A DNA stretch of 8,809 nucleotides from Nitrospira sp. (GTDB lineage: Bacteria; Nitrospirota; Nitrospiria; Nitrospirales; Nitrospiraceae). A model generated the notes under the pieces. That model was not told the origin of the DNA. It was given only the letters and a program-made list of their open reading frames with translations, and ran no database searches. Position 1 is the stretch's first letter. Each line of letters begins with the position of its first letter. The DNA lies in assembly GCA_015904055.1 (NCBI GenBank), contig JABMDE010000013.1:1-8809 (forward strand). Reading direction: 5' to 3'. A program made the position numbers and the translations under genes. Of this stretch, positions 6,494 to 8,809 are shown in pieces.

Positions 6494-7108
6494 GCAGCAC
6501 TATGCTTTGTTCGTATAGGCAATGAGCTGATCCAGCTTCTCCGCCGCAGCCCCGGAATCGATCATCTGCTGCGCGAGGCGGACCCCATCCTTCAATGTCT
6601 TGGCTTTCTGTCCAACAACCAGGGCAGCGGCGGCATTCAGGCACACGATATCCCGCTTGGGACCTTTCTTGCCGCGCAAGATATCTTGCGTGATGCACGC
6701 GTTATCTTTGGGTGTGCCTCCTGCAAGCTCTTTTCTTGGAACACGCCGCAGATCGAACTCTTCCGGGGCAATGAAATAGCTCGACACCACACCGCCCTTG
6801 CCCTCGGAAACTTTCGTTCGATCCGACAATGTGATTTCGTCCAGCCCATCCATGCCGTGAATGACGAGACTGTGTTGAATTCCCAGTTCCAACAGCACTC
6901 GTCCCAGGATCTCGGTCAGCTTCGCATCGTAGACTCCCAATACCTGATGGGTGGCCCCGGCCGGATTCGCCAACGGTCCCAATACGTTCAGGAGCGTTCT
7001 GATCCCCATGTCCTGTCTCGGCCCTGCGCAATGCTTCATCGCCTCATGGTAGAGCGGCGCAAACAGAAAACCGATGCCCACCTCATCGATACAGTCCGCC
7101 ACACGGCC
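6110..7108. repeat. Right copy of imperfect tandem duplication (trpC 5' half plus trpD 3' part)
   Basis: This 999-bp segment aligns with 5134-6108. It carries the truncated trpC copy and the 3' 60% of the intact trpD gene. It retains the 24 bp (6558-6581) that the left copy has lost; the encoded VRLAQQMIDSG fits the expected C-terminal helix of TrpD, so the left copy is the deleted one. Homology ends at 7108 inside trpD and at 6110 inside trpC. Confidence 0.92.
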
Positions 7109-7513
7109 TGGTGCCAGATCGATCTTGACGCCGAGCGCGGTTAACAGGTCGGCGCTGCCGGATTGGGAAGAAATGGACCGGTTCCCGTGCTTGGCTACGG
7201 TAATACCCGCCCCGGCTGCCACCAACGCCGCCGTGGTGGAAATGTTAAAAGTATGGGCGCCGTCACCACCGGTTCCGCAGGTATCCACCACGATTTTGGC
7301 GCCGACGCTGATCCGGATGGCGCGCGATCGCATGGCTTTGACCGAGCCAACGACTTCATCAACCGTCTCGCCCTTCTGCCTGAGCCCCATAAGATAGGCG
7401 GCGATTTGTGTCGGGGTCGCCGCTCCATCCATGATCTCGGCCATGACCGTCTCGGCTTCCTGTGCAGAAAGGTCGGTTCGATCGGCCAATTTGGCAAGTG
7501 CGTCTCTGATCAT
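6500..7513 (-). CDS. trpD: Anthranilate phosphoribosyltransferase, intact copy
   Basis: TrpD transfers the phosphoribosyl group of PRPP to anthranilate, the second step of the branch. At 337 residues it is full length. Features in order: helical N-domain (about 1-70); PRPP loop in VVDTCGTGGDGAHTFNIST (about 75-93); KHGNRSISSQSGSADLL (108-124), which shapes the anthranilate and PRPP sites; the anthranilate-site arginine in HCAGPRQDMG (about 166); LGPLANPA (178-185); and Asp225-Glu226 in GLDEIT for magnesium. The ATG at 7511-7513 lies 23 bases after the trpG stop, preceded only by a weak GGCGGA. It is not fused to trpG, unlike the E. coli arrangement. Its last 60% is duplicated downstream. One substitution relative to the other copy, Cys273 versus Arg, is in a loop and its effect is unknown. 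Confidence 0.98.
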   Translation of the reverse strand: MIRDALAKLADRTDLSAQEAETVMAEIMDGAATPTQIAAYLMGLRQKGETVDEVVGSVKAMRSRAIRISVGAKIVVDTCGTGGDGAHTFNISTTAALVAAGAGITVAKHGNRSISSQSGSADLLTALGVKIDLAPGRVADCIDEVGIGFLFAPLYHEAMKHCAGPRQDMGIRTLLNVLGPLANPAGATHQVLGVYDAKLTEILGRVLLELGIQHSLVIHGMDGLDEITLSDRTKVSEGKGGVVSSYFIAPEEFDLRRVPRKELAGGTPKDNACITQDILRGKKGPKRDIVCLNAAAALVVGQKAKTLKDGVRLAQQMIDSGAAAEKLDQLIAYTNKA

Positions 7514-7536
7514 CGTAGTGAGTCCGCCTGAATCGG

Positions 7537-8100
7537 CTAGCGTGAGAGGAAATTCCGGAGTAAGTCTTTCCCAACGGTCGTCAAAATCGATTCGGGATGA
7601 AACTGGACTCCTTCAATGCCCAGCGTCTTATGCCGAATCCCCATGATCTCGCCTTCAGCGGTCTCCGCCGAAATCTCAAAACAGTCTGGGAGATTCACTC
7701 GATTGACGATCAATGAATGGTAGCGCGTTGCCTCGAACGGGCTGGGCAACGACCGGTAAATCGTTTTGCCGTCATGCGAGATCGGCGATGTCTTCCCATG
7801 CATCAAGCGCGGGGCGCGGATGACTTCGCCTCCGTAGGCGACAGCCAGTGATTGATGACCCAAACAGACGCCGAGAATGGGAATCTTACCTCCAAAGCCA
7901 CGAATTGTATCGACTGAAATGCCTGCTTCCTTAGGCGTGCAGGGACCAGGGGAAATGACGATCCGGCTGGGATGCAGATCCTCGATCTGTCCAAGCGTAA
8001 TTTTGTCATTGCGGTACACCAGGACCTCTTCGCCTAGTTCACCGAGATACTGGACCAGGTTGTACGTAAAGGAATCGTAGTTGTCGATGATCAGCAGCAT
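7537..8100 (-). CDS. trpG: Anthranilate synthase glutamine amidotransferase subunit
   Basis: TrpG hydrolyses glutamine and supplies ammonia to TrpE for anthranilate formation. The 187-residue protein is a class I amidotransferase with its full catalytic triad: Cys79 in LGVCLGHQ, and His168 and Glu170 in GVQFHPES. It also has the N-terminal [16 protein letters not shown], the oxyanion-region SPGPCTP and the MHGKTS motif typical of TrpG/PabA. In some bacteria a single TrpG/PabA also serves folate synthesis; nothing here excludes that, but the place between trpE and trpD points to tryptophan. The ATG at 8098-8100 is the family-standard start ([10 protein letters not shown]). No strong ribosome binding site is visible upstream. 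An 80-base gap with heptad repeats separates it from trpE. Confidence 0.97.
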   Translation of the reverse strand: MLLIIDNYDSFTYNLVQYLGELGEEVLVYRNDKITLGQIEDLHPSRIVISPGPCTPKEAGISVDTIRGFGGKIPILGVCLGHQSLAVAYGGEVIRAPRLMHGKTSPISHDGKTIYRSLPSPFEATRYHSLIVNRVNLPDCFEISAETAEGEIMGIRHKTLGIEGVQFHPESILTTVGKDLLRNFLSR

Positions 8101-8109
8101 AGTGTTACT

Positions 8110-8177
8110 CGTCGCTCACAAAGCGTATCTCGTCAGAGAATCCGGCGCGCTTCACGATTCACGCTTCACGAACGACG
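8110..8177. repeat. Heptad-repeat array, trpE-trpG gap
   Basis: Positions 8148-8170 read as 7-mers CGCTTCA, CGATTCA, CGCTTCA followed by CG, a tandem array with period 7. Nearby, 8121-8133 contains AAGCGTATCTCGT, which is identical to part of the array in the trpC-trpF gap (4622-4634). CGTCG at 8110-8114 faces CGACG at 8173-8177, and AAGCG faces CGCTT inside, so a loose hairpin is possible. The array fills most of the short gap after the trpE stop at 8181. Confidence 0.7.
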
Positions 8178-8180
8178 TCT

Positions 8181-8809
8181 TTATTCCAGTCCCTGCTCCG
8201 CCAGCTCAATCGCTTTCATCATGGCCCGGGTCTTGTTACAGGTCTCTTCGTACTCGTGCTCCGGATTCGAATCGGCGACGATGCCGGCTCCTGCCTGAAT
8301 AAATGCCCGACGGCGGGACACCACCACTGTCCGAATATTGATGCACATATCCATATTGCCGGAAAAACTGAGGTACCCCACCGCACCGGCATAAGGGCCG
8401 CGTTTCGTGGGCTCCAGCTCCTCGATGATCTCCATCGCTCTGATTTTCGGCGCGCCGGATACGGTGCCGGCCGGAAAGCAGGCCTTCAGCACATCGTATG
8501 CAGTCTTTGATTTATCCAGTTTTCCGGTGACATTCGACACGATGTGCATGACATGCGAGTACCGCTCTACGTTCATCAATGATTCGACCTGAACCGATCC
8601 TCGCTCAGCCACCCGCCCGACGTCGTTGCGGCCCAAATCGACCAGCATGATATGTTCGGCCCGCTCTTTGGTATCCGCCAGGAGACGTCGTTCAAGCTGC
8701 GTGTCTTCCTCGACCGTCGTGCCTCGCCGCCGCGTCCCGGCGATCGGACGCACCGATACCAGCCCGTCTTCACACCGCACAAGAATTTCTGGAGAGGAGC
8801 CGACGAGTT
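8181..8809 (-). CDS. trpE: Anthranilate synthase component I, C-terminal part
   Basis: TrpE forms anthranilate from chorismate using ammonia from TrpG, the committed step of the pathway and normally the target of feedback inhibition by tryptophan. The frame is open to the right edge, so only about 208 C-terminal residues are seen (the family is about 500). Visible in order: GSSPEILVR at the very edge, [82 protein letters not shown] and [18 protein letters not shown]. These form the chorismate- and magnesium-binding core of the family. [16 protein letters not shown] fits TrpE better than PabB, though the two are similar; the trpG-D-C-F-B-A neighbourhood settles it. The N-terminal tryptophan-binding region is outside the window, so feedback control cannot be assessed. 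Confidence 0.96.
   Translation of the reverse strand, partial: LVGSSPEILVRCEDGLVSVRPIAGTRRRGTTVEEDTQLERRLLADTKERAEHIMLVDLGRNDVGRVAERGSVQVESLMNVERYSHVMHIVSNVTGKLDKSKTAYDVLKACFPAGTVSGAPKIRAMEIIEELEPTKRGPYAGAVGYLSFSGNMDMCINIRTVVVSRRRAFIQAGAGIVADSNPEHEYEETCNKTRAMMKAIELAEQGLE

Noticed and set aside
5134..7108. Duplication caused by an insertion sequence or transposon
   Set aside because: No transposase, terminal inverted repeats or target-site duplication at 5134, 6109 or 7108; the duplicated DNA is only trp coding sequence.
6446..7144. 232-residue plus-strand open frame antisense to trpD
   Set aside because: Shadow of the conserved minus-strand gene; the similar frame opposite the duplicated copy simply follows from the duplication.

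Overview
The window holds one end of a tryptophan biosynthesis operon, read right to left on the minus strand. Converging on it from the left is the 3' end of a membrane glycosyltransferase-like gene on the plus strand. In transcription order the operon is trpE (cut by the right edge), trpG, trpD, a broken trpC copy, a broken trpD copy, intact trpC, trpF, trpB and trpA. Together these cover chorismate to tryptophan: anthranilate synthase (TrpE/TrpG), phosphoribosyl transfer (TrpD), isomerisation (TrpF), indole-glycerol-phosphate formation (TrpC) and tryptophan synthase (TrpB/TrpA). The promoter and any leader or attenuator lie upstream of trpE, outside the window.

Region by region: 1-822 is the C-terminal part of a GT87/DUF2029-like multi-membrane-span protein. 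823-1906 is about 1.1 kb with no recognisable conserved gene, except a plausible 61-residue membrane protein on the minus strand (1219-1404). 1907-8809 is the trp operon. The genes are tightly packed (trpB/trpA overlap by 4 bases, trpD/trpC are 6 bases apart), except for two gaps, trpC-trpF and trpE-trpG. Both gaps carry degenerate 7-bp-period repeats built from GTGAAGC and GTATCTC and their complements.

The most notable structure is an imperfect tandem duplication of about 1 kb, 5134-6108 versus 6110-7108. It has produced a 3'-truncated trpC (128 correct residues plus 8 out-of-frame) followed by a 5'-truncated trpD that lacks the PRPP-binding domain, both between the intact trpD and the intact trpC. 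By hand count the copies are about 92% identical. Most differences are silent, and the trpD remnant has also lost 24 bp in frame. This pattern suggests that two already diverged alleles were joined, either by real recombination with a related strain or by a chimeric assembly, rather than a recent in-place duplication. Separately, TrpA appears to lack about 11 residues where helix alpha-2 of its barrel should be.

The organism is a bacterium with moderately high GC. The gene order trpE-G-D-C-F-B-A and the style of the intergenic repeats remind me of Nitrospira-like bacteria, but this is only an impression. I see no phage, transposon, CRISPR or defence system in the window. The 'system' here is ordinary metabolism with an unusual rearrangement.
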